Numbered from the stretch's first letter, positions 38,835 through 48,204 are shown. The stretch is 64,000 nt of DNA from Flaccisagitta enflata (GCA_965153355.1 OZ231126.1:53692001-53756000), one strand, 5' to 3'. Program-made: numbers and translations. Notes: generated from the sequence alone by a model not told the origin.

Positions 38835-39102
38835 CTTGACTCGCTTTTGCAGTTGGGGGTCGCTTTCCAAACGGGCATCGAAAGAAGACCGGTGCCACAA
38901 GCTCCACGATGGCTTTTGCATATATCTTCTTCGGCTCGGGATGGAGATACTTCTCCATGTCGTACCAAAAGGTTTCGCACTCAGCTTCGATCCAATTGTA
39001 CACATGCAAGGCCATTGATTGATGGGTAAAAACAATTTTTGTCCCATCCGAAAAACGGACTTTCTTTCCTTTATACTCGTCAAAGAGTTTCAAGTACATC
39101 TC
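38835..39102 (-). CDS. Gene Z exon 10
   Basis: Acceptor TTTTTTTTATCAG before 39102; donor GTCAAG/GTGGGT (intron from 38834). Phase 0 in, phase 1 out; 268 nt. Peptide EMYLKLFDEYKGKKVRFSDG, then SMALHVYNWIEAECETFWYD, PEPKKIYAKAIVELVAPVFF and RCPFGKRPPTAKASQ. The acceptor and first 32 bases of the exon are duplicated 190 bp upstream around an A fragment. The upstream copy would hit a TAG after 13 codons, so the downstream copy is taken as the true exon. Confidence 0.8.
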
Positions 39103-39148
39103 CTGATAAAAAAAATTTTCTTTTTTTAGGCAACCATCTTTTGAAAAA
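39071..39148. repeat. 78-bp direct repeat, copy 1 (covers exon 10 start)
   Basis: Identical to 39261-39338 except for two bases. It includes the start of exon 10, its acceptor and pyrimidine tract. Confidence 0.95.
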
Positions 39149-39260
39149 GGCCGGATACACGGCAATCAAGTCGCGGACGGTTGGGCAGGAGCAGTATTGT
39201 GAAAACCGCTCGGAATTCAAAAATGTGGACGGACGGACGGACGGACGGACCTACCAGCGG
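39149..39260 (-). mobile_element. Truncated family A element between the direct repeats
   Basis: GGCCGGATACACGGC end, subterminal AAGTCGCGGACGG, (GGAC)n run. The 5' palindrome is missing. Closest to the copy at 49283-49419. Confidence 0.85.
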
Positions 39261-39338
39261 TTATACTCGTCAAAGAGTTTCAAGTACATATCCTGATAAA
39301 AAAAATTTTCTTTTTTTAGTCAACCATCTTTTGAAAAA
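39261..39338. repeat. 78-bp direct repeat, copy 2
   Basis: Second copy of 39071-39148 with a duplicated, probably non-functional splice acceptor. Confidence 0.95.
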
Positions 39339-39396
39339 CCTTTACCATTATTTTGTCTACCAAACTACATTAAACAATACATGAGTATTTTCTCAC

Positions 39397-39585
39397 CTTC
39401 ATCAATAGCTTGTTCATAAAAAAATCTGAAAATTGCTTCTGCCAGTTGGGCGCATCGGATGGCAGCGCCTCCCCCCGTTGAGTATGGCGCATTAAATTCC
39501 CATAAGTGAGTTTTACCTCCATCTCTTCTTTCCTTCTTTCATTTAACTCCCATGGTCTCTGAATATGCTTTATCAGGAACCTCAT
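39397..39585 (-). CDS. Gene Z exon 9
   Basis: Acceptor TTTCACTGATTCAG before 39585; donor GATGAAG/GTGAGA (intron from 39396). Read in the frame that fits exon 10 it is phase 0 at both ends, 63 codons: MRFLIKHIQRPWELNERRKE, then EVKLTYGNLMRHTQRGEALP and NWQKQFSDFFMNKLLMK. Exon 8 ends in phase 1, so this upstream junction does not fit. A missing small exon or another donor is needed. Confidence 0.7.
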
Positions 39586-39849
39586 CTGAATCAGTGAAAA
39601 CAGGTGAGATCCAAGAGATGAAATATTACCTTTCCCCTCCACCTCCCCCCTTTTTCCACGTTTACACTCATAATTTTATTCAATCATTCATTCATTCTTT
39701 CCATCATTCATCCATGCCTTTCAAAAGTTATAACAAAAAAGGTTAATAATTATGAAAGCATGGGGCCATTTTTCGGCCTCACCAGTCCTTGTGTGACTCT
39801 CTCCCAACTTGCATTTCCCCATACATCCCAGAAACCATGACATCCTCAC

Positions 39850-40191
39850 CTTGAAAATCGTCCGGCTTGGGACACTCTTTTTGTAAAAAGAATTTGTCCA
39901 TGGCTTGGTTCATGGTGGGGTCATCAAAGACAAAAACTTCGTGTTTCTCGAGCTTGGGTATTAAAACCTTCTCCTCCTTGTTTGGGGTTTGGCACTCCAG
40001 CAATGTGATCCATTGTTTGAAGTAATTGTTTTCGTCCATGATTTCGACTTTCAGCCCCTCAAGTCCCTCTCGCCCTTGGAAACGCCGCATTTGAACAATC
40101 ACTCCTTTTTTACTGTAGCAACATTCAAAAGGAGGATCATTGAGTTTCATTTTCTTCCCAATTTGGGCCAGCCGTTCCAGAAACGATTTGT
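39850..40191 (-). CDS. Gene Z exon 8
   Basis: Acceptor CATGTATACAG before 40191; donor TTTCAAG/GTGAGG (intron from 39849). Phase 1 at both ends, 114 codons. Peptide DKSFLERLAQIGKKMKLNDP, then YSKKGVIVQMRRFQGREGLE, DENNYFKQWITLLECQT and KHEVFVFDDPTMNQAMDKFF. The reading frame stays open past the donor to 39779; a second possible donor (GACTG/GTGAGG) lies there in phase 2. This is the longest complex, non-repetitive part of gene Z and the best query for a homology search. I recognise no family. Confidence 0.8.
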
Positions 40192-40329
40192 CTGTATACA
40201 TGAAAAGGGTACTTTATTAGTTACCAACTCAGACTGGCTCCCCCCTTACGCTTAACTAAAATGTTTTTCACCGTTCTTTGTTTTGGCTTTTTGTTAATTA
40301 TAATCTACTACTTCAATCATACTTCTACG

Positions 40330-40395
40330 GGGCCTCACTGATCCTGCTCCATGGTCCGCGACTGGATTGCCGTATATCGGGGCCTCTTTTTTTTT
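40330..40395 (+). mobile_element. Family A 3'-end fragment
   Basis: GGTCCGCGACTGGATTGCCG then TATATCGGGGCCTC. A second fragment in the opposite sense (ACGGCAATCCAGTCGCGGG) is at 40505-40560, with about 100 bp of T-rich sequence between. Confidence 0.7.
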
Positions 40396-40656
40396 TTTTT
40401 TTTTATTGTATTGCTTCTTCAGGCGGTTACCACATGAAATCCCTCCTATTTTTCCCTGAAGAATTAATAGAACATGTCCTTGGGTTCTAATTATATGTGA
40501 AAAAAAAAAAGGTTTTATAGACGGCAATCCAGTCGCGGGTGGTTGGGCAGGCGCTGTGATTAGAAATTCCATAAGAATTAAAATAGGTTATGCAACAACC
40601 TAACGATATAGCAAGGCGCAGTTGCGTGCATGTCTGTGACCCATAAAATCACTCAC

Positions 40657-40977
40657 CGAAGGTATCTGCGAGTTGGTTTTTGCTGTGGTTTGGTAGTAAA
40701 TGAGCAGGATCACGCAAGTCCACAATGATGGGAAATTCTTTGCCTGGATGTTTCGATTTCTTCTTTTTCTCTTGTCGAAGTATGTCCAGGGAAAAACATC
40801 TTTTATTGTCCAGAGTCCAAATCTTTGGTACAGCCGCGTCATCAGCGACCTCAGCCCCTTCTCCATCTGTGGAGAAATTTTCCATCCCATCTTTGAGGAT
40901 AAAAGAAATCTTGGTCTCACCATCGTCAACATCCCCTTCACCATCACGATCACCATTGTCAAGAGTGTGGCAAGAAG
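40657..40977 (-). CDS. Gene Z exon 7
   Basis: Strong donor CTTCG/GTGAGT (intron from 40656), phase 1. The frame runs back to 40977 as SCHTLDNGDRDGEGDVDDGE, SFILKDGMENFSTDGEGAEV and PKIWTLDNKRCFSLDILRQE, then KKKKSKHPGKEFPIIVDLRD. It is preceded by an in-frame TAA inside the 5-base GTAAG at 40978-40982. Removing GTAAG would restore phase 1 to phase 1 with exon 6. The join to exon 8 is exact (G+AC, Asp). The exon is highly acidic at its start and Lys-rich in the middle. Confidence 0.75.
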
Positions 40978-40982
40978 CTTAC
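40978..40982 (-). other. Five-base GTAAG between two phase-1 exons
   Basis: Exon 6 ends ...ATCG, then GTAAG, then exon 7 CTTCTTGCC. GTAAG is a perfect donor start and ends in AG, but five bases cannot be spliced as an intron. Confidence 0.6.
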
Positions 40983-41093
40983 CGATAAATCTTTTGGTCT
41001 GGGCCTCCTTGTAAGCATCAGTGACGGTTAACATCCAGCTCTTTGGTCGGTCACCACTCTTTCCTTTCCCTTTTTTCCTTGGACGGGCATCAC
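40983..41093 (-). CDS. Gene Z exon 6
   Basis: 37 codons, phase 1 at both ends. Acceptor CGTTTAAAAAG before 41093 is weak. Peptide DARPRKKGKGKSGDRPKSWM then LTVTDAYKEAQTKRFI. The basic start may act as a nuclear targeting signal (inference). Confidence 0.7.
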
Positions 41094-41116
41094 CTTTTTA
41101 AACGGAAATACAGGGT

Positions 41117-41361
41117 CCACAGGATGGTTACACTATATCTTATGTCACTAACCCCTTTCGACGGAGGTAAAATACGTATCCCTTGTGAATTACTTTGAAA
41201 AAAAAAAAAATGGTTGGTTTTACTGTGCATGCAAATGTAAAGTGTCATTTGCATGCGCAGTAATAACAACAATCTCTTTTTTAAAAAGGTTCACAACAAA
41301 TTCGTATTTCATCTCAAGGTTTTGGGGTTATGTCATAGTATATAGTGTAACCATCCTGTGG
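41117..41361. mobile_element. Foldback MITE in gene Z intron 5
   Basis: 245 bp, CCACAGGATGGTTACACTAT at left and its complement at right; inner palindrome GCATGCAAATG...CATTTGCATGC. About 24 bp upstream of the exon 6 acceptor. Confidence 0.85.
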
Positions 41362-41419
41362 CCTAAACCCCGCTGTTTGTGGTTGTGTAACCATTTTTTG
41401 GTTTTAAAACCGCTGTTTT

Positions 41420-41600
41420 GTGTTCGTTGATCCGTTGGTCCATCCGTCTCTCTGTTCGCTTAGCTTTGGCTGTTTTTTCTGGTTTCCGGTTTCTGCCCAA
41501 CGGCTTGGGTGGTCACGTTTTTCACTACCCCTGCCACCCCCCCCCCCCACATGTACCTGGCTTTTTAGGCCAATAAGGTGGGTTTATAATAAATATATAC
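41420..41600 (+). mobile_element. Decayed family A-like element
   Basis: GATCCGTTGGTCCATCCGTC run, CACCCCTGCCACC, TTTTTAGGCCAATAAGGTGG. Ends are diverged. Confidence 0.5.
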
Positions 41601-41668
41601 ATCTATAAATGTATAGGCAGCGGGTTTTGGTTGATTGTATGCCTTAATCAATCTTGACCAAAAAGTAC

Positions 41669-41863
41669 CTGTTGTGCTTTCCGGCAACTGCGAGGTGGGC
41701 TGGGATGAGGAGGAGGAGGAGGAAGAGGGTGAGGAGGGAGAGGAGGAGGTTGAGGGGTAGGTGGAGGAGGATTTCCCTGTTTCGCTGGTTCGTTTTTTCC
41801 TATTTGTGTTTGATTGTAACTGGTCTCCTTTTTTCCGCTTCCCTGATGAGCGCTGTTTGTCTC
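41669..41863 (-). CDS. Gene Z exon 5 (Ser-rich)
   Basis: Acceptor TATTAAACTCAG before 41863; donor ACAACAG/GTACTT (intron from 41668). 65 codons, phase 1 at both ends. Peptide DKQRSSGKRKKGDQLQSNTN, RKKRTSETGKSSSTYPSTSS, then a poly-Ser run and QPTSQLPESTT. The basic KRKK/RKKR pairs look like nuclear localisation motifs (inference). Confidence 0.75.
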
Positions 41864-42187
41864 CTGAGTTTAATACAAATGCGTCAATACAACTTTCTCT
41901 TTAAAGAGATTTCTTTTGTGGTTACCGTTCCAACTCCTTGATGGTTGGTCTGTCTTTACGGCTGAACTTTTGTCTCTGGATAAATGTGCAAATAGGGCCT
42001 TTACTACAATTTTTTTTTCTTAAGAACCTCATTTTTTGTCTTTATATTCTTCAAAATAGATAGAAATAGCAACTAGTAAAATTACTACATATTTTTCATG
42101 ATTTCAAGGCATGATGTTCCTCTAAACTTGGTTCTTAAAAAAAAAAAATTGTATACCCAGTTTTGGTTGATGTCAATGGCATGGTAC

Positions 42188-42382
42188 CTGGGTCAGATTC
42201 TTCATCATCCTCCTCTTCATCTTGATGCCGTTCATATTCATCCTCCTTTGCCATCAAGCATTTTACAGCGTTGGTTTTGGCGGGAGATATGCCCGCAGCC
42301 TCCAGATCCTTGGAGGTGGGATAGGTGTGGCCTGATTTGTGGTGAAAAATTGCGGCCCTGTAGTGTTTGCCAATGGTATTCA
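42188..42382 (-). CDS. Gene Z exon 4
   Basis: Acceptor TTATATGGGAAG before 42382; donor CCCAG/GTACCA (intron from 42187). 65 codons, phase 1 at both ends. Peptide NTIGKHYRAAIFHHKSGHTY, PTSKDLEAAGISPAKTNAVK, then a strongly acidic stretch (HQDEEEDDEESDP). Confidence 0.75.
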
Positions 42383-42532
42383 CTTCCCATATAAACATCA
42401 CACAATCAAACCATGAATAAAAGACTCCAAACTCTCCCCCCCTACCCCTTCCTTTTAAGAAATTCTTCTCCCATGTCCACTAGCAGTTGGGTTGAAGGAG
42501 AAAAATACTTCTCCATTACAAAGGAAACGTAC

Positions 42533-42595
42533 CATCTTCAGGATCATCGGCTCGATCCTTCTCCCCCATCGCTAACTGTGCCAGACGGTTTGCCC
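42533..42595 (-). CDS. Gene Z exon 3
   Basis: 21 codons, phase 1 at both ends. Acceptor AATGATATAG before 42595; strong donor GATG/GTACGT. Peptide ANRLAQLAMGEKDRADDPED. Confidence 0.65.
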
Positions 42596-42754
42596 CTATA
42601 TCATTTTTTTTTGGGTACAGGGAGGGGATAGTTAATTAGTTTAAGTAACGCCTCTTCAATGCTTTCAACCATTGTTATCACGGTTACCCTTTTCAAACAC
42701 ATTGACACATACTCAGGGTTCAGGTTTTTTTAGGTGATGATCAGGTGTATATAC

Positions 42755-42838
42755 CATCTGTTTTGCAGTTCCTTCCTTTTTTCAATCTCTGCGAGCTCTC
42801 GATCCTCGGCTTCTTGAACTTGTCGTTATCGCAATAAC
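42755..42838 (-). CDS. Gene Z exon 2
   Basis: 28 codons, phase 1 at both ends. Acceptor CCCAACCCAAACCAG before 42838; donor AGATG/GTATAT. Peptide YCDNDKFKKPRIESSQRLKK. An alternative frame over the same bases reads as a charged helix (QEAEDRELAEIEKRKELQN) but its phase fits less well. Confidence 0.55.
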
Positions 42839-43010
42839 CTGGTTTGGGTTGGGGAAGAACAATTGTCAAAACACCACTCTCTCTCCATAACCAGCCAAAT
42901 GCAAGTAGGGTATGTGGAAAAGACATTATCAGGAACCAAATCAACCTTCCTTCCCTCTTGTTTTTAAACATAAGTTTGTGTCCCTGTCATCCCAAACATT
43001 GAGCCACAAC

Positions 43011-43070
43011 CTGGATCATTCCTTCGCCGATCAGCTTCTGTACTTTCATGGTTTTCCTCATAGTTGCTCC
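43011..43070 (-). CDS. Gene Z exon 1 (most 5' found)
   Basis: 20 codons, phase 1 at both ends. Weak acceptor TGGAATCCGAAG before 43070; donor ATCCAG/GTTGTG. Peptide NYEENHESTEADRRR with flanking residues. No start codon identified; the true first exon may lie in or beyond the gap at 43265. Confidence 0.5.
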
Positions 43071-43239
43071 CTTCGGATTCCAAGGCATCAAGTAGGTAGA
43101 GTGAAGGGGGGGCAGGGAGAGGAGGAGGAGGAATGTAAAAATTTTTTTTTTTTTTTTTTTTTTTTTACTCACAGCTTCTTTTCTAGGTCCTTACATATAT
43201 GCAACCACCTGGAACACTCTGAAGTGTAATGTCCAAGTT

Positions 43240-43264
43240 GTCAGTTGCGGACCTGCGACTCTAT
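43240..43264 (+). mobile_element. Family A 5' end cut by assembly gap
   Basis: AGTTGCGGACCTGCGACTCTAT is the A palindrome and the start of the conserved CTCTATAA segment; the Ns follow at once. Confidence 0.85.
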
Positions 43265-43274
43265 NNNNNNNNNN
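43265..43274. other. Assembly gap (10 N)
   Basis: Ten Ns, immediately after the 5' end of a dispersed A element. The length is probably nominal. Confidence 0.98.
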
Positions 43275-43823
43275 GATCAAGCAAACCACACAACTCGTTC
43301 ACGTAAAGCGAAGAAACATTAAGAGGTGCTTCTTTTTTCAGCTTTTGATTTAAGTTCAACCAATGCAGTGATCAGTATTTTACGAACGCGACGGATGTAG
43401 CGCGATTTAGTGCACTGGAAATCTGTGTAAGGCAGTTCAGTGCGTCGGAAACTGAATCGTGTGACGACATCGCTGCAACCGACAACAACAAGAGGGAGAA
43501 TCTTCAATAAGCGTGCCTCAACAACAACAACCATCAGTGCATAATGAGACCGCTGCAAGAGCTTAAATGAAGGAGCTACCCACAACGGTCAGGAAAATTT
43601 TTAGTTGCAACAATGTTCGATTTTTAAGTTGAAGAAAAAATAGAAAAACTTCAAGATTGATTTTCCCGTCTGCTTTTGGCTTTGGCTTTCTTATTTCCGC
43701 GAAGCGTCCGTGTTAACTGTTTTAATTCTCTCAAAAATGAGTAAGACGTCAATATTTTGGAGGGAGAAAGAGGGCCTATAACGCGCCGATTAGAATCATC
43801 TCCAATGCATTAACAACAACATT

Positions 43824-43910
<87 letters not shown>

Positions 43911-44653
43911 AACAACAACACTGAAATTACCGAATGAATAAAAACACATGCAAAAATATCCGCACAAAAGCAAACCGCGCGTTTGGAATCCAATGGGCCT
44001 GGAATTTTCAACTTCCAATTAAAAATAATTGAAGCGATTCATCAAAAATGAAAAAAGGCAGATATATACACGTAACTCATTTGCGTTTTTTCTGAAATTT
44101 ATGATTTCCTTCGATGTGTAAAAGCTTTAGGACAACGTAGAAAAAAGTGAAGCGGAAGGAAAAATCGTGAAAAAAAGTGGTAGAAGAAAAAAGAAGCCAT
44201 GGGGGAAGCTGACCTTTCGGGCGTTCGCGTCGACCCCTAGACGATTTTCTTTTCTCTTAGAATTGAGAAACTGAAAAAAAAAGAAGAGTGAAAAAAGCAC
44301 CGATTTGGATATAGAATTAAAAAGAAATTAGCCCCAAACCTCAAATCAAAGAAGACTGACAACAATTTTTTTTTTTTTTCACGGTACGCAAGATGCCGGT
44401 CGTCAAAATTACAAAAATTACTTCTCAAAACAGACCATGTTCATGCACATAACAGACTAACTTGTTGATGCAGCAAAATAGTGCTTTGCAGAAAAAAGTT
44501 CCTAAACTTCATTTTTCAAAACTTCTTTATAACGTAGGCGAGTTTGGTTGAGCAGGGGCTTTATTTAGTAAATCTACCCACATGCACTCTATGGATAACA
44601 CACAGACAGTTAACAGTCAACCGACAGACTTGGAAAAATAATTGTCTCAGAGT
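43275..44653. other. Unassigned, with (AAC)n
   Basis: (AAC)n/(GACAAC)n at 43808-43920. No exon recognised on either strand. Confidence 0.5.
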
Positions 44654-44895
44654 AATTTTCATGTCCCATTTGCATAATTAGAGGCCCCTCTACTTGGAAA
44701 ATCAATTTGAACTGGATCTAGTCAGAACGTTATCAATGTTGTAGCTGCATAGAATTGATTATTATAGTTGTGAGAGAAATTTCTACCATCAATTATAGTC
44801 ATTCTATACAACTACAACATTGATGACGTAGATAAAGTCCAAATTGGTTTTGCTAGTAGATAGGCCTCTAATTATGCAAATGGAACATGCAAATT
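44654..44895. mobile_element. Palindromic MITE next to DGK exon 1
   Basis: Arms CCATTTGCATAATTAGAGGCC and GGCCTCTAATTATGCAAATGG with further complementarity inwards (ATCAATGTTGTAG / CTACAACATTGAT). A related half is at 21855-21985. Confidence 0.8.
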
Positions 44896-44932
44896 GCTAT
44901 AACAGTTTTCCGCCATTTCATTTTTATACCAG

Positions 44933-45022
44933 ATTCTTTATCGTCTATTTCCACCATGACGGATCTTCATTGGGCCAAACTTTCGCCTCAGGAATTCGCC
45001 CAAATTCAAGAACACGTCTGCT
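44933..45022 (+). CDS. Type I diacylglycerol kinase, exon 1 (start codon at 44956)
   Basis: Acceptor TTTTTATACCAG before 44933 implies an upstream non-coding exon. The start is CCACCATGA at 44956-44958; donor GCT/GTAAGT with the intron from 45023. The CDS part is 67 nt, phase 1 out. Peptide MTDLHWAKLSPQEFAQIQEH then VCC. 'W-KLSP-EF-QLQ' is how type I DGKs begin, directly before the KK-KDVL-EF segment that exon 2 encodes, and the phases match (T+AT, Tyr). Exons 2 and 3 are on the opposite strand at 24.1 and 16.9 kb, so this contig is likely inverted in the scaffold. A separate paralogue is the alternative. Confidence 0.85.
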
Positions 45023-45118
45023 GTAAGTAAACGGAAGCTACGCAAAACCGAGCACGCGCACAAAATGGGGTTGATTATTACGAGCATATTATGGGTGTAA
45101 GACTGTAGAACAGGGTGA

Positions 45119-45454
45119 CATTAGTATGGTCATATTCGAATATGGTCTCCCTGCCGTGGGAGAAATAAGTCCATTTCCATCATATCATAGATAATCACCC
45201 TCAAATCTGGTGGCGATCAAATGAAGTTAACCCATGCCCGCCACCCCCCCCCCCGCCCCTCATATCCCATATAAAATGTACAGGAGGGTTTTTTGCCTCA
45301 CAAGTGGCCTATCTTTTTCAATGGGAAAGGGGTGGGGTTGCGGGCATAAGTAAACTGTATCTGATCATCACCAGATTTTAGAGCTATCATCTGTGATGGA
45401 AATGGTCACATTTCTCCCGCGAGAAAGACGAGATTCGGATTTAACCATACTTTA
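45119..45454. mobile_element. Foldback element with arms of about 130 bp
   Basis: Left arm GTATGGTCATATTCGAATAT...CCGTGGGAGAAAT...TCCATTTCCATCA...CTGGTGGCGATCA...CATGCCCGC. The right arm is its imperfect complement. Centre is poly-C and GGGG-rich. Confidence 0.75.
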
Positions 45455-46245
45455 GGACAACGAAAACAACGACGTGGATGACCACTGCTACAAATAGACT
45501 ACAATGAATGCAACAATGAGTAATAAATCAACTGCTACAACAAAAAAAAAAACAGAAATAACCACAAGAACAGCTACAGATTACCCTTTGTGAAGACCAA
45601 CAACTACAAACAAAAACAACAGCTACAAAAAAAAAACAATAAAAACAACCTCAAAAATAGCAACATGTTACTCTTCGTGAAAAGCAACAAGTATCAAGTC
45701 GAGTGACATTCAAACCATCATAACGATCGATGAAATTTGTATCATATATCAGAAAGGCTGTTTTAGGATGTTCCCAACTCATTTCGAATGCTGTATGAAA
45801 GGTCAGAAAATCCAGATGCAAAATCGATGAAAGGTGAAAAAAGTTTGAGTTGCAAGTTGTAAGTTCGCAGCAAGAAAATATCAAAGGTTTTAAGTTTGAT
45901 TACGTTTTAACTCAATCATAAAAAACAAATGTAATTAAGTATAAGTCGTAAGCAAGACTATGTTCAATTGAACATGGCCTAGTCACAAAAATGGTATTCA
46001 TTTCGTCAAAATATTGAATATGACAAAGTATACACATTGCACCAAGCGTAAATTTACGAAATGCGCATGACTGAAGAAAAAAATACAGACCATGAATTAT
46101 TAAAGAATTGCCCATTTAAGCTAATTTTGCTTTAAACTCAAAAATCGCGAAGATATCCGGGTAACCTAGACCTGCTTGAAAATCACAAATGGTTTCCCAT
46201 CGATTAAAAGTAAGATGTTTTAAATTGCGTTGATTACTGCCTATT
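45455..46245. other. Unassigned DGK intron 1 sequence
   Basis: ACAAC-rich at 45460-45650. No exon recognised. Confidence 0.4.
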
Positions 46246-46435
46246 TCTAGTCGCGTGCGCGCGACTCTACAACCCGCTTTGTCCGTCCGTCCGTCGGTTG
46301 GTCGATCACGTTTTACTTTTTATGATTTTATTTCTTTGGCCCTACAGCTATTGCCTAAATGGTCTAGTGACCTTAAATATGGCCCCTGCCCACCCGCAGG
46401 CGACTTCGGTAACCGTGTATCCGGCCTTGTTTTAA
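46246..46435 (+). mobile_element. Family A element, uninterrupted
   Basis: TAGTCGCGTGCGCGCGACTC, GTCCGTCCGTCC, CACGTTTTACTTTTTATGAT, subterminal GCAGGCGACT, CCGTGTATCCGGCCTTGTTT. It acts as the empty-site reference for A4/B1. Confidence 0.9.
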
Positions 46436-46590
46436 GTCGAGAACACGCGACTTTAGAACATACCATGTGGGTACGTCCGTCCGTCCGTCGGTAATCTTTA
46501 CTAATTATGAGCTTTTTTTTCCTCTACTGCCACCGCCCACCCGTCTGCGACTGGGGGGGGGGGGAGCGTATACATACGGCCTTGTTTTCT
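46436..46590 (+). mobile_element. Second family A element, head-to-tail
   Basis: GTCGAGAACACGCGACTTTAG, GTCCGTCCGTCC, subterminal GTCTGCGACT, then a diverged TATACATACGGCCTTGTTTT end. It starts within 2-3 bases of the first copy's end. Confidence 0.8.
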
Positions 46591-47991
46591 TCTCCTCTGA
46601 AATGGGGCAAGAAAAAGAAATGTCTTTAAAAGAAAGTCTACTTTTGCTCGCGCGGACTCGAATGATTTAAAAGATTTGTAGCGTGATGTAAGATAGGTTA
46701 TTTCTATTTCATCAAAAACGTTTCAGTTGGTAAATTTTCTTCCTTGATAGGTTTGAGTCCAAGTAAACAATGGCATAATACAGCCGATCTCTTGACTCTT
46801 TATGTAAACCTGTCGGTACGTCCGCCGATCACATGTAAACCTTACTGAGGATGGGGACATGGGGTTTGTGACTCTTACCCTGCCCAATGAACAAAGAGTT
46901 TTGGGTGCAAGAGTAACTGAGGATTATGCTCATCCAGCAGAAAAGGTCATGGGCGACTACTTGGAGCCGGGTCAACTTACGTCGGTGAGAGGCCCAGGAT
47001 ATGTCGTTTTCACCCAATATGGGCAGTGCATATTGTGAAGTAACCCAAAATAAGCCAAATTGGTCAGGATTCCGGTTAGAGAAAATCTCAATTTTAAGGG
47101 TTAAAAAAAAAGATGGACACATCTCAGTTCTTTGCTCAGGGGACCTAAAAAGGCTGTAGAACACGATTCTGATATTCATTTTGACCTAACTTGAGCCAAA
47201 AAAAATTAGAAACGGTTTATTATGTAGAAAATTGTGTTTTTTGCAGGCGTGTATAATGTTGAGTATTCTCTCCCCCGGTGAGGGGAGGAATAAAATCAAA
47301 TGGTTTGGAGATAGGGAAGAAAATCAAAAGCTTGAAAAGAATAAAAAAGAAAAACATTTAAGATTCAACACTTTTGGTTGTACCAAAAGGGAAATTTAAT
47401 TACTACAACACTATTCAAACATAAAATATACTTTCCCATAGCTTTGAGGGGGAGAAAATCAAAGATTTTGTAACACAACACGACGCGTCGCGGGGAAGAA
47501 AATCAAATGCAGGGGGGGGGGGGGAATAAAATCAAAAGCCGATAAATTTATACACTCTTGGTTTTTTGCTACAAAACACTAATTTTTTTACATTTTTTGT
47601 TAACTTTTACTTATTTTGATGTATTTTGATCATTTGCACTGTGCTGTTTCAATTTTTTGTGTTTTTACACAAATTTTGCCATTTTTGAAAATTTGCATCT
47701 GATCTCATTTGCATATTGTGGTTTCACGTTTTTCGCCCATAACATGCATATTTTTTTGATTACATAAATGAAATTCACACTGAGCATATTCTACCCTTGA
47801 AAACTGTTCTAAAATATCAGTTTTCAGAATTTTTTTGGTTTTGGGTCATTTTTAAGGATTCTATCACAATTTTTGAACCTCGTAGACCTATTCAAAATCA
47901 GTGAGGTGTCCATTTTTCAAAATTTTCTTGCAGCTTTTTGCAACCAGCTCATCAGCTAGTTTGAATTCAATGAAAAACCTTTTAGTTTTGC
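46591..47991. other. Unassigned, with dispersed repeat E
   Basis: 46986-47062 matches 28632-28708. Around 47270-47540 GGGGAGGAATAAAATCAAA-like phrases repeat a few times. No exon. Confidence 0.45.
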
Positions 47992-48024
47992 NNNNNNNNN
48001 NNNNNNNNNNNNNNNNNNNNNNNN
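47992..48024. other. Assembly gap (33 N)
   Basis: 33 Ns, followed directly by a C-rich minisatellite. Confidence 0.98.
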
Positions 48025-48195
48025 CATCTCTCCCCCCCACGCCTCTCCACCTCTCCCCCCCACCCCTCCCCCCCCCTCCCACGCCTCCCCACGCCTCCCT
48101 CCCCCCCCCTCCCCTCCCCCACGCCTCCCCTCCCCCCCACGCCTCCCACCCCCCCCCTCCCCACCTCCCACGCCTCCCCACACCCCCCGCCTCAT
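48025..48195. repeat. C-rich CTCCCCCACGCC minisatellite
   Basis: Imperfect short units, C-rich on the plus strand, next to the gap. Confidence 0.9.
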
Positions 48196-48204
48196 CCTCA
48201 CAAA

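Noticed and set aside
40600-41034. 144-residue minus ORF read straight through gene Z exons 6 and 7
   Set aside because: Past 40983 its frame gives low-quality sequence, whereas the other frame is acidic, complex and fits the donor of exon 7 and the phase of exon 8.
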